Shown here: positions 1-5,814 of the stretch, in pieces
Position numbering within the stretch: position 1 is the stretch's first letter
How the letters are laid out: the number at the start of each line of letters is the position of its first letter
From: an uncultured Bacteroidales bacterium
Lineage (GTDB): Bacteria > Bacteroidota > Bacteroidia > Bacteroidales > UBA932
Length of the DNA stretch: 8,026 nt
Assembly (NCBI GenBank): GCA_937898205.1
Contig: CALEJC010000208.1
Location: 1 to 8,026 of the forward strand
Direction: 5' to 3'
Translations under genes and position numbers: made by a program
The notes under the pieces: model-generated
Seen by the model: only the letters and a program-made list of their open reading frames with translations
The model's database searches: none
What the model was told of the DNA's origin: nothing

Positions 1-522
1 GGTCATCTCGACTCTGATCGACACGTCTACAAGCTCACCTTTGTACTCTACACCATAGGCTATCATCTCGGCAAATGAGCCGTTTTTGATCTCACCCACA
101 CGTGCGGTGCGACCCTTTGTAGCCTTGAGCTTAACCTCTTTCTCACCATCCCAAAGAGCGATTCCACCGACACCGACAGTCCTTCCGACAAGATATTCGT
201 CGCAGCCGGCACCTTCGTTACTCTGCTGAGCAGCAGTAGGATACCAAAGATATTCTCTGAGCTCCATCTGCTTTCCACTCTTAGAATACACATCAATCGC
301 ACCGCTATCGTTGAAGTAGATACGCAGAGCGCAGTGAGAGTTTTCAACTGCAGGACCATGGTGTCCCACGAAGTTGTATTGAACTGCCTGCTGGGAAACG
401 ATCTCTTTCACCTGAAGGCTATCTGCACGCCAGAAAAGGCTGGTCGCAGTCTGCGCTTCGCTATTAGCGCACATCAAAAGCGATATTGCAGCAACGGCTG
501 CTGTAAATATTTTTTGTTTCAT
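1..522 (-). CDS. Secreted DUF4861-like protein, N-terminal part (3' end beyond window)
   Basis: The minus-strand frame is open from an ATG at 522 to the window edge (174 codons, no stop), so the C-terminal part is missing. Residues 1-23 form a signal peptide: MKQK, a hydrophobic stretch AAVAAISLLMCA, then SEA|Q as a likely signal peptidase I site. The C at 18 lacks a good lipobox, so export to the periplasm is more likely than lipidation. The mature part has GPAVENSHCALRIYF (57-70), AIDVYSK (75-81), EYLWYPTAAQQ (90-100) and VGRTVGVGGIALWDGEK (112-128). I recognise this pattern from memory as DUF4861, a Bacteroidota family without an established function, often seen near glycan-degradation genes. 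It is divergent from the rhamnose operon, which suggests but does not prove a role with rhamnose-containing polysaccharide. The same strand holds a shorter out-of-frame ORF (63-359) that is only a shadow. Confidence 0.8.
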   Translation of the reverse strand, partial: MKQKIFTAAVAAISLLMCANSEAQTATSLFWRADSLQVKEIVSQQAVQYNFVGHHGPAVENSHCALRIYFNDSGAIDVYSKSGKQMELREYLWYPTAAQQSNEGAGCDEYLVGRTVGVGGIALWDGEKEVKLKATKGRTARVGEIKNGSFAEMIAYGVEYKGELVDVSIRVEMT

Positions 523-527
523 AGATG

Positions 528-535
528 CAAATATA
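528..535 (-). promoter_or_regulatory. Bacteroidota -7 element for the DUF4861-like gene
   Basis: On the minus strand TATATTTG (535 to 528) matches the TAnnTTTG -7 consensus of the Bacteroidota primary sigma factor and is followed by CATCT and the ATG at 522. Transcription would begin within a few bases of the ATG, giving a leaderless or nearly leaderless mRNA unless another promoter lies further upstream. No convincing -33 TTTG is seen at the usual 19-21 bp spacing. Confidence 0.5.
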
Positions 536-549
536 AAAAATAAATTAAG

Positions 550-557
550 TATCTTTG
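550..557 (+). promoter_or_regulatory. Bacteroidota -7 element for the rhaBAT operon
   Basis: TATCTTTG matches TAnnTTTG and lies 32 bp before the rhaB start, predicting a start of transcription near 563 and a leader of about 27 nt. The region 19-21 bp upstream is A/T-rich but has no TTTG or TTG -33 motif. A weak -33 is compatible with dependence on an activator such as an AraC-type rhamnose regulator; no such gene or operator is recognisable here. Confidence 0.55.
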
Positions 558-589
558 TAAATAACACTTTTTATAAACCAATTGACATT

Positions 590-2008
590 ATGCCTATCAA
601 ACATTATTTTGCTGTTGACCTCGGTGCAACTAGTGGTAGAACAATAATCGCCAGCTACGACGGACAGAAGGTTGACATGCGCGAGTTTACTCGTTTCAAA
701 CATCCGATGATCCCTATGGGCGGACACCTCTATTGGGACCTTCCATATCTTTTCAATGAAATAGTTACCGCTCTCAAGAAAGTAGCAGACGAGGGCATCA
801 AGATTGAATCCATCGGTATTGATACTTGGGGTTGTGACTTTGCATTCTTCGGCAAAGACGGTCAGCTGCTCGGTCTTCCATATTGCTACCGTGACCCTCA
901 TACAGACGGCGCTATCGACCGTTATATGAAAACTCACGACAAGAGAGACATCTACAATAAGACAGGCATCCAGTTCATGGAGTTTAACTCCCTCTTCCAG
1001 CTTGACACTCTCCGTCATTTCGGATGCACAGCTCTCGAAAACGCAGATAAAATCCTATTTATTCCTGACGCACTCATCTACATGCTCACAGGCAAAGCTA
1101 TCTGCGAATACACCGTCGCTTCGACATCACAGATGCTCAATCCAAACACAGGAGACCTTGACAAGGAGCTTCTCATGAGCATCGGTCTCAAGAGAGATCA
1201 GTTTGGCGAGCTCACTCAGCCGGGCACAGTCATCGGCCCTCTCACCAAGCAGCTTCAGGAAGCCACAGGTCTCAGCCAGGACATCAATGTAGTTGCCATC
1301 GCAGCTCACGACACTGCATCAGCAGTTGCAGCTGTGCCTGCCAAGGACACTGAATATGCCTACCTCTCTTGCGGCACATGGTCACTCATGGGCATCGAGT
1401 CGCCTCACGCCATCATCACAGACGAGAGCTACAAGCAGAACTTCACCAACGAAGGTGGTATCGAGGGCACAACACGTTTCCTCAAAAACATCTGCGGCCT
1501 CTGGATCTTTGAGCAGTGCCGTCCTGAGTTCAAAAATGTCCCTACCAACATTTCTGAGCTCACAGCCCTTTGCGAGACAACCAACTTTGCTTCAATAATC
1601 AACCCTGACGACCCTTCGTTTGCTCACCCTGTTTCGATGACCAAGGCCATCGACGAGTATTGCGAGCGCACAGGCCAGATCGTCCCTAAGACACCTGCAG
1701 AGTACATTCGTTGTATCTACAAGAGCCTTGCTCACAGATATACTGCAATCATCGACATTCTCCGCAGCATGTCACCACACGACATCAAGTGTCTCCACGT
1801 CATCGGTGGTGGCTCTCTCAACAAGTACCTCATGCAGTTTACTGCTGACGCTCTCCAGATGCCGGTCATCTGCGGTCCTACAGAGGGCACAGCACTCGGT
1901 AACGTGCTCATGCAGATCAAGTCTCAGGGTCTCGTGCAGACTCTTCCAGAGATGAGAGCCATCGTGGCAAATTCAGTTGAACTAGTAGAATATTATCCAA
2001 CAAAATAA
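590..2008 (+). CDS. rhaB: Rhamnulokinase
   Basis: RhaB phosphorylates L-rhamnulose with ATP to L-rhamnulose-1-phosphate in the cytoplasm, the second step of L-rhamnose breakdown. The 472-residue protein is close to the usual length of about 480-490 and shows the FGGY sugar-kinase layout: an N-terminal actin-like domain opening with FAVDLGATSGR (7-17), the phosphate-binding loop, and IGIDTWGCDFAF (75-86). AAHDTASA (238-245) carries the expected catalytic base D241, and the C-terminal domain has NEGGIEG (287-293), the LKNICGLW stretch (298-305), and the ATP-site glycine run IGGGSLN (405-411). NEGG...GLW is typical of rhamnulokinase rather than xylulo- or glycerol kinase. The ATG at 590 puts the glycine loop at the expected distance from the N-terminus, and there is no Shine-Dalgarno, as is normal in this phylum. 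It is the first gene of the operon, 12 bp before rhaA. No frameshift or missing key residue is seen. Several overlapping ORFs are shadows of it. Confidence 0.95.
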   Translation: MPIKHYFAVDLGATSGRTIIASYDGQKVDMREFTRFKHPMIPMGGHLYWDLPYLFNEIVTALKKVADEGIKIESIGIDTWGCDFAFFGKDGQLLGLPYCYRDPHTDGAIDRYMKTHDKRDIYNKTGIQFMEFNSLFQLDTLRHFGCTALENADKILFIPDALIYMLTGKAICEYTVASTSQMLNPNTGDLDKELLMSIGLKRDQFGELTQPGTVIGPLTKQLQEATGLSQDINVVAIAAHDTASAVAAVPAKDTEYAYLSCGTWSLMGIESPHAIITDESYKQNFTNEGGIEGTTRFLKNICGLWIFEQCRPEFKNVPTNISELTALCETTNFASIINPDDPSFAHPVSMTKAIDEYCERTGQIVPKTPAEYIRCIYKSLAHRYTAIIDILRSMSPHDIKCLHVIGGGSLNKYLMQFTADALQMPVICGPTEGTALGNVLMQIKSQGLVQTLPEMRAIVANSVELVEYYPTK

Positions 2009-2020
2009 CAAACAAAAACA

Positions 2021-3271
2021 ATGAAAGAATCAGTTAACAAAGCTTATGCTATCGCCAAAGAGCGTTATGCAGCACTTGGCATCGACACCGAGAAGGTACT
2101 CGCTCAGATGCAGGATTTCCACCTTTCAATGCACTGCTGGCAGGCAGACGACGTAAAGGGTTTTGAAGTTCAGGCAGGTGACCTCTCAGGAGGTATCCAG
2201 TCTACAGGTGACTTCCCAGGTGCAGCTCGCAACATCGATGAGCTTCGTGCAGATATCCTCAAGGCCAAGTCTCTCATCCCAGGTACTCACCGCCTCAACC
2301 TCCATGAGATCTATGGTGATTTCCAGGGCAAGGTTGTAGACCGCAACGAGGTAGGTGTTGAGCACTTCCAGAGCTGGATCGATTGGGCAAAGGACAACAA
2401 CACCAAGCTTGACTTCAACTCAACTTCATTCTCACACCCTAAGAGCGGTAACCTCTCACTTGCAAATCCTAACGAGGACATCCGCAAGTTCTGGGTAGAG
2501 CACTCAAAGCGCTGCCGCGACATCGCTGACGCAATGGGTAAGGCTCAGAATGACCCTTGTATCATGAACACTTGGGTTCACGACGGATGCAAGGACGTTT
2601 CTGTAAACCACATGCTTTATCGTGAGACTCTCAAGAAGTCACTTGACGAGATCTTTGCCGAGAAGAAGGATTGGATGAAGGACTGCGTTGAGGGTAAGGT
2701 ATTTGGTATCGGCCTTGAGAGCTTCACAGTAGGTTCACACGACTTCTATACTGCATACTGTGCAAAGAACAACATGATGCTCACTATCGACACAGGTCAC
2801 TATCACCCAACTGAGGTTCCTGGCGACAAGGTATCAGCTGTCCTCCAGTTTGTGCCAGAGCTCATGCTTCACGTTTCACGTCCGGTACGTTGGGACTCTG
2901 ACCACGTAACCATCATGGACGACATGACTCAGGACCTCTTCTCTGAGATCGTTCGCGCAGGTGCTCTTGACCGTGTACACTATGGTCTTGACTTCTTTGA
3001 TGGTTCTATCAACCGCATCGGTGCATACGTAATCGGTAGCCGTTCAGCTCAGAAGTGTATGATCAAGGCTCTCCTCGAACCAAGAGAGATGATCAGCAAG
3101 TGCGAGCTCGAGGGCGACACATTCTCAACTCTCCAGCTTGTTGAGGAAGGAAAGGCGATGCCTTGGAACGCCGTTTATGACGAGTTCTGCGTTAGAAACA
3201 ACGTACCTGTAGGTAACGAGGTTATCGACGTTATCAAGCAGTACGAGAAGGACGTAACTTCTAAGAGATAA
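2021..3271 (+). CDS. rhaA: L-rhamnose isomerase
   Basis: This cytoplasmic metal-dependent TIM-barrel enzyme interconverts L-rhamnose and L-rhamnulose, the first catabolic step. At 416 residues it matches the 419-residue E. coli enzyme. Family signatures include HLSMHCWQADDVKGFE (34-49), GGIQSTGDFPGAARN (57-71), HRLNLHEIYGDF (90-101) and NPCIMNTWVHDG-like DPCIMNTWVHDG (178-189). Likely metal and catalytic residues are E233 in GLESF, D257 and H260/H262 in TIDTGHYHPTE, D292 and D294 in RWDSDHV, and the acidic YGLDFFDGS (321-329). H262/D292/D294 correspond to the Mn ligands I recall for E. coli RhaA, allowing a two-residue shift. The codon choice is strongly biased and the reading frame clean, suggesting good expression. 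The intergenic gap to rhaB is only 12 bp of A-rich sequence. Symbol caution: in Bacteroides thetaiotaomicron literature the isomerase is called rhaI and rhaA denotes the aldolase. Confidence 0.96.
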   Translation: MKESVNKAYAIAKERYAALGIDTEKVLAQMQDFHLSMHCWQADDVKGFEVQAGDLSGGIQSTGDFPGAARNIDELRADILKAKSLIPGTHRLNLHEIYGDFQGKVVDRNEVGVEHFQSWIDWAKDNNTKLDFNSTSFSHPKSGNLSLANPNEDIRKFWVEHSKRCRDIADAMGKAQNDPCIMNTWVHDGCKDVSVNHMLYRETLKKSLDEIFAEKKDWMKDCVEGKVFGIGLESFTVGSHDFYTAYCAKNNMMLTIDTGHYHPTEVPGDKVSAVLQFVPELMLHVSRPVRWDSDHVTIMDDMTQDLFSEIVRAGALDRVHYGLDFFDGSINRIGAYVIGSRSAQKCMIKALLEPREMISKCELEGDTFSTLQLVEEGKAMPWNAVYDEFCVRNNVPVGNEVIDVIKQYEKDVTSKR

Positions 3272-3276
3272 TCCAG

Positions 3277-4299
3277 ATGGGTTCATCAATTTTACTCGGA
3301 CTTTTGATCATAGCTGTTGGCTCGTTCTGCCAGTCCAGCAGCTATGTTCCAATCAATAAGATCAAGAAGTGGAGCTGGGAGAGCTATTGGCTCATCCAGG
3401 GCGTATTCGCCTGGCTCGTATTCCCATTCTTGGGATTGCTTCTTTCTGTTCCAGAAGGACACACTGTGGGCGAGCTCTTCTCTTTGATGGGCGCTGACCC
3501 TAAGGCTACCTGGATGACTATCCTCTTTGGTATGCTCTGGGGTGTGGGCGGTCTCACATTTGGTCTTGGTATGCGCTACCTTGGTGTAGCTCTCGGACAG
3601 AGCATCGGTCTCGGCCTCTGCTCAGGTCTTGGCGCTATCCTCGGACCTGTCCTCACAGGTAAGGGTGACACTCTCACAACAGCAATCTGGGTCGGCGTGA
3701 TCGTTACCATCATCGGCATCGCCATCATCGGCATCGCCGGTGGCATGAAGGCAGCTGCTCTCCCTGAAGAAGAGAGAAAGAAAGCCGTTAAGGACTTCAA
3801 CTTCGGCAAGGGCATCGTCATCGCTATCATCTGCGGTGTGATGAGTGCTTGCTTCAACATCGGTCTCAGCTTCGGTGAGGGTCTTACTCTCCCAGAAACT
3901 GCTGACATCTTCAAGACTCTCCCTGCAACATTCCTTGTAACAGTAGGTGGTTTTGTAACAAATGCCGTTTACTGTCTCTACCAGAACTCTAAGAACAAGA
4001 CTTTTGGCGACTACAAGGAAGGTTCACTCTGGGGAAACAACATCATCTTCTGCTGCCTCGCTGGTCTCCTCTGGTACAGCCAGTTCTTCGGACTCAGCCT
4101 TGGTAAGGGATTCCTCACTTCTTCTCAAGTGCTCACCACTTTCAGCTGGTGTATCCTTATGTCTCTGAACGTGATCTTCTCAAATGTCTGGGGTATCATC
4201 CTCAAGGAGTGGAAGGGCGTCTCAAAGAAGAACATCGTTGTTCTCGTCGCAGGTCTTGCAGTACTCATCTTCAGTACATTCCTTCCAGAGCTCATCTAA
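3277..4299 (+). CDS. rhaT: L-rhamnose/H+ symporter
   Basis: RhaT is an inner-membrane sugar-proton symporter of the drug/metabolite transporter superfamily that brings L-rhamnose into the cytoplasm. The 340-residue protein (E. coli RhaT is 344) shows about ten hydrophobic segments, roughly at 3-20, 38-57, 81-98, 103-126, 136-155, 179-199, 215-235, 254-273, 288-309 and 319-337. Recognisable RhaT stretches are INKIKKWSWESYW (26-38), LWGVGGLTFGLGMRYLG (87-103), GLLWYSQFFG (263-272) and IILKEWKG (307-314). The ATG lies 5 bp after the rhaA stop, so the genes are almost certainly co-transcribed and perhaps translationally coupled. Residues 145-154 are a perfect two-copy repeat of IIGIA, encoded by a 15-bp tandem repeat. 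The B. theta homologue is named rhaP. Its downstream terminator is interrupted by an insertion sequence 37 bp after the stop. Confidence 0.93.
   Translation: MGSSILLGLLIIAVGSFCQSSSYVPINKIKKWSWESYWLIQGVFAWLVFPFLGLLLSVPEGHTVGELFSLMGADPKATWMTILFGMLWGVGGLTFGLGMRYLGVALGQSIGLGLCSGLGAILGPVLTGKGDTLTTAIWVGVIVTIIGIAIIGIAGGMKAAALPEEERKKAVKDFNFGKGIVIAIICGVMSACFNIGLSFGEGLTLPETADIFKTLPATFLVTVGGFVTNAVYCLYQNSKNKTFGDYKEGSLWGNNIIFCCLAGLLWYSQFFGLSLGKGFLTSSQVLTTFSWCILMSLNVIFSNVWGIILKEWKGVSKKNIVVLVAGLAVLIFSTFLPELI
3709..3738 (+). repeat. Perfect 15-bp tandem repeat inside rhaT
   Basis: ATCATCGGCATCGCC occurs twice head-to-tail, in frame, encoding IIGIA-IIGIA in a predicted membrane segment of RhaT. Gain or loss of one unit would change the helix by five residues without shifting the frame. 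Confidence 0.85.
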
Positions 4300-4322
4300 T
4301 CTGGAACACTTATTATAAAAAA

Positions 4323-4336
4323 ATCCATCTGAGATT
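4323..4336 (+). terminator. Left arm of an intrinsic terminator split by the insertion sequence
   Basis: Eighteen bases after the rhaT stop begins a run of seven A (4317-4323), then stem arm ATCCATCTGA (4323-4332), followed by GATT and the edge of the insertion sequence. The matching arm TCAGGTGGAT with eight T is at 5798-5814 on the other side of the element. Without the element and one ATT copy the halves give a 10-bp stem (one U-G wobble) with a 3-nt GAU loop between an A run and a U run: a bidirectional terminator for rhaT and the convergent 298-codon gene. In the present arrangement the arms are about 1.46 kb apart and probably not functional. Confidence 0.7.
4334..4336. repeat. Target-site duplication ATT, left copy
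   Basis: ATT abuts the left IS end and the same triplet abuts the right end at 5796-5798, in direct orientation. IS3-family elements make 3-4 bp duplications. Three bases could match by chance, but the placement also restores a perfect hairpin when one copy is removed, which strongly supports these edges. Confidence 0.7.
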
Positions 4337-4361
4337 TGATGTGACCCCCAAAAGTTGGACG
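4337..4361 (+). repeat. Terminal inverted repeat at the 3' (orfB) end of the insertion sequence
   Basis: Begins TGATGTGACCCCC and continues AAAAGTTGGACG. It aligns without gaps to the other end of the element with 19 of 25 matches, and the block AAAGTT-GAC is typical of IS3-family ends. The orfB stop codon (4374-4376) lies just inside it. Confidence 0.8.
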
Positions 4362-4373
4362 GTTTAACATTAG

Positions 4374-5162
4374 TTACGAGGCCTTAGATTGGAACAGAGC
4401 TCGGTATTGCACTGGGCTCTTTCCTTTTAGCCTCAGTTTGATTCTATCATTGTTGTAGTACCGGATGTAAGTCCGGAGTGCTTTCTTGAACTGGTCGATA
4501 GAGTCCCACTCCTGCAAATATAGCAATTCGTTCTTCATCAGTCCAAAGAAGTTCTCCATCATCGCATTGTCCAGGCAGTTCCCCTTTCGGGACATGCTTT
4601 GGGTTATATGCCTGTCTTCCAGTGCTTTCTGATATCTTTTATGCTGATAATGCCAGCCCTGGTCCGAATGAAAGATCAGATTCCCTTGTATATCCCTTTT
4701 CTTGAAGGCCTTATCCAGCATCGACAGGACCATTTTCAAGTCCGGGCTGTTGGATATCACATAGGAGACAACTTCGCCATTGAACATGTCCAAGATTGGA
4801 GATAGGTATATCTTCCGATCTTTTATCTTCACCTGGGTGACATCTGTGGTCCATTTTTGATTCGGCGCCGTGGTCTTGAAGTCCCTGTCAAGCACATTAG
4901 GAGCAATCTTTCCCAACTCTCCTTTGTATGAACGATAGCGCTGCTTCTTTCGTTTCGCTTTCAAGGACATCTGCTTCATCAACTTTTGCACGGTCTTGTG
5001 ATTGATCTCCAGGCCTTCATTGCGTAGCTGAGCCGTAATACGCCGATATCCATATCGGCCATGATGCTTATCGTATATCGCACGGACACGCTTCCTGGTA
5101 GCTTCATAGCTGTCGGGCTGACCAAGTCGTTTTGTGTGATAATAGAATGTTGAACGAGCCAT
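4374..5162 (-). CDS. IS3-family transposase OrfB (DDE integrase domain)
   Basis: OrfB is the catalytic half of the transposase. The 262 residues counted from the ATG at 5162 contain the HTH_21-like region GRYGYRRITAQLRNEGLEIN (35-54, RYGYRRI) and an rve-type integrase core. The catalytic triad is D107 in WTTDVTQ, D167 in FHSDQGW and E203 in NAMMENFFG, with exactly 35 residues between the second D and the E, and K210 seven residues after E as in the D,D(35)E family. The frame stays open upstream of the ATG through ...RPEHDLDLLLELKR into the orfA region, and RSTFYYH follows as in many IS3 OrfBs. The working protein is therefore probably an OrfA-OrfB fusion of about 458 residues made by -1 frameshifting; separate initiation at 5162 is possible but lacks support from a ribosome-binding site. 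Confidence 0.93.
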   Translation of the reverse strand: MARSTFYYHTKRLGQPDSYEATRKRVRAIYDKHHGRYGYRRITAQLRNEGLEINHKTVQKLMKQMSLKAKRKKQRYRSYKGELGKIAPNVLDRDFKTTAPNQKWTTDVTQVKIKDRKIYLSPILDMFNGEVVSYVISNSPDLKMVLSMLDKAFKKRDIQGNLIFHSDQGWHYQHKRYQKALEDRHITQSMSRKGNCLDNAMMENFFGLMKNELLYLQEWDSIDQFKKALRTYIRYYNNDRIKLRLKGKSPVQYRALFQSKAS

Positions 5163-5203
5163 CCTCTTGAGCTCCAGAAGGAGGTCAAGGTCGTGTTCCG
5201 GCC

Positions 5204-5749
5204 TTAGTCCTTCGATGGCTTCCGCCCAATCTCGCGCAGACGGGCTTCCCTTTCTTCGACTAAGGCCCTCACTTTTTTTAATAGAGCATTCTCGGCCCTG
5301 AGCCGCTCGTTCTCGTATCTGAGCCGCTCCAGTTCCGTCATCTCCTCCGGTTTCTTTTTCCTGGGCCTTCCCATAGTTGTATCCTTTGGCGGGCGGCCTC
5401 TTGGCTTCTCCTCATAGAGAGCTGAATGTCCCTTTTCTCGAACCTTCCGTCTCCATACCTTTATCTGGGATACGCTTACGTCGTATTTGACTGCCGCCTC
5501 AAACAAAGGTAAACAATTTTCTTCTATGTCACGTAGGACCTTTTCCCTGTAGGCACCATCAGCACGAATATTCCGTTTTTTTATCAGTCCTAAGCGCCCT
5601 TCTTTTTGATATTTTATCCACAAGGAAGAAAGAAGATGGCGGTCAAAGCCATAGTGATTACAGATATAGTTTTTGCTATATCCTTCTTCAAGCATCTTGA
5701 TGTATTTGATGCGATCATCAATGCAATGCTTCTTGTACTTTATTGACAT
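5204..5749 (-). CDS. IS3-family transposase OrfA (DNA-binding, helix-turn-helix)
   Basis: This 181-residue protein is the DNA-binding half of the transposase and, in this family, binds the terminal repeats and regulates transposition. Two helix-turn-helix regions are apparent: about 10-50 (IKYIKMLEEGYSKNYICNHYGFDRHLL) in pieces around EEGYSKNYICNHYG, and about 68-105 around FEAAVKYDVSVSQIKVWRRK. A basic AT-hook-like linker follows, with PRGRPPK (116-122) and GRPRKKK (127-133), then a leucine-zipper coiled coil with L143, L150 and L157 in heptad register. That order matches long IS150-type OrfA proteins. The ATG at 5749 lies 5 bp inside a strong hairpin in the terminal repeat. The 3' end overlaps the upstream extension of the orfB frame. 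Confidence 0.9.
   Translation of the reverse strand: MSIKYKKHCIDDRIKYIKMLEEGYSKNYICNHYGFDRHLLSSLWIKYQKEGRLGLIKKRNIRADGAYREKVLRDIEENCLPLFEAAVKYDVSVSQIKVWRRKVREKGHSALYEEKPRGRPPKDTTMGRPRKKKPEEMTELERLRYENERLRAENALLKKVRALVEEREARLREIGRKPSKD
5273..5279 (-). promoter_or_regulatory. Programmed -1 frameshift site joining orfA and orfB
   Basis: Minus-strand codons for L157-K158-K159 of OrfA read TTA AAA AAA followed by GTG, giving the in-phase slippery heptamer A AAA AAA. Slipping back one base enters a frame that stays open (S E G L S R R K ...) through RPEHDLDLLLELKR into OrfB. This is where IS3-family elements, including IS150, shift frame. A downstream stimulatory structure was not worked out. Confidence 0.75.
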
Positions 5750-5754
5750 AACAA

Positions 5755-5788
5755 AACCCCGAAAGTTTTTTGTCTAACTTTCGGGGTT
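5755..5788 (-). promoter_or_regulatory. Hairpin upstream of orfA in the insertion-sequence end
   Basis: AACCCCGAAAGTT at 5755-5767 and AACTTTCGGGGTT at 5776-5788 are exact reverse complements, a 13-bp stem with an 8-nt loop. On the minus-strand transcript the stem ends about 5 nt before the orfA ATG and is followed by TTGTT (TTTTGTT with the last stem bases). It could block ribosome access to orfA, or stop transcription, on transcripts that start outside the element. On the plus strand no T run follows, so a terminator role there is unlikely. Confidence 0.6.
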
Positions 5789-5795
5789 CATGTCA
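5771..5795 (-). repeat. Terminal inverted repeat at the 5' (orfA) end of the insertion sequence
   Basis: Read on the minus strand from 5795: TGACATGAACCCC, then GAAAGTTAGACA. It pairs with the repeat at 4337-4361. Part of it also forms the outer arm of a hairpin upstream of orfA. Confidence 0.8.
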
Positions 5796-5798
5796 ATT
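5796..5798. repeat. Target-site duplication ATT, right copy
   Basis: Direct repeat of the ATT at 4334-4336, immediately outside the terminal TGTCA of the insertion sequence. Confidence 0.7.
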
Positions 5799-5814
5799 CA
5801 GGTGGATTTTTTTT
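5798..5814 (+). terminator. Right arm and T run of the split rhaT terminator
   Basis: TCAGGTGGAT followed by T to 5814 is the partner of the arm at 4323-4332. Read on the minus strand it supplies the A run and first arm that would have ended the 298-codon gene. The single non-Watson-Crick position is a U-G wobble in plus-strand RNA but a C-A mismatch in minus-strand RNA, so rhaT is the better-served direction. Confidence 0.65.

Larger units (their letters stand above)
4337..5795 (-). mobile_element. IS3-family insertion sequence (IS150-like), 1459 bp, apparently complete
   Basis: The element carries the standard IS3 arrangement of orfA and overlapping-frame orfB on the minus strand, with terminal inverted repeats that start with TGA: TGATGTGACCCCCAAAAGTT from 4337 and TGACATGAACCCCGAAAGTT from 5795 on the minus strand. 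The first 24 bases of each end match at 19 positions. ATT directly flanks both edges (4334-4336 and 5796-5798), fitting the 3-4 bp target duplication of this family. Both reading frames are open, the DDE residues are present and a slippery A run lies where frameshifting is expected, so the element may be active. It is inserted in the loop of a terminator hairpin. The long two-helix-turn-helix OrfA and the total length point to the IS150 group; I cannot name the element. Confidence 0.88.

Noticed and set aside
63..359. 98-codon minus-strand ORF
   Set aside because: It lies out of frame inside the DUF4861-like gene, whose frame has a signal peptide and family motifs.
545..1018. 157-codon minus-strand ORF
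   Set aside because: It is antisense to rhaB, covers its promoter and has no recognisable motif; a shadow of a biased codon pattern.
3576..3914. 112-codon minus-strand ORF, rich in M, P and A
   Set aside because: It is antisense to rhaT and its composition mirrors the repeated hydrophobic codons of that gene.
4312..4336. Extension of the IS terminal inverted repeats outward to ATTATAA
   Set aside because: The outer symmetry is better explained as two halves of a terminator, because the ATT duplication lies inside it and the arms pair perfectly once the IS is removed.
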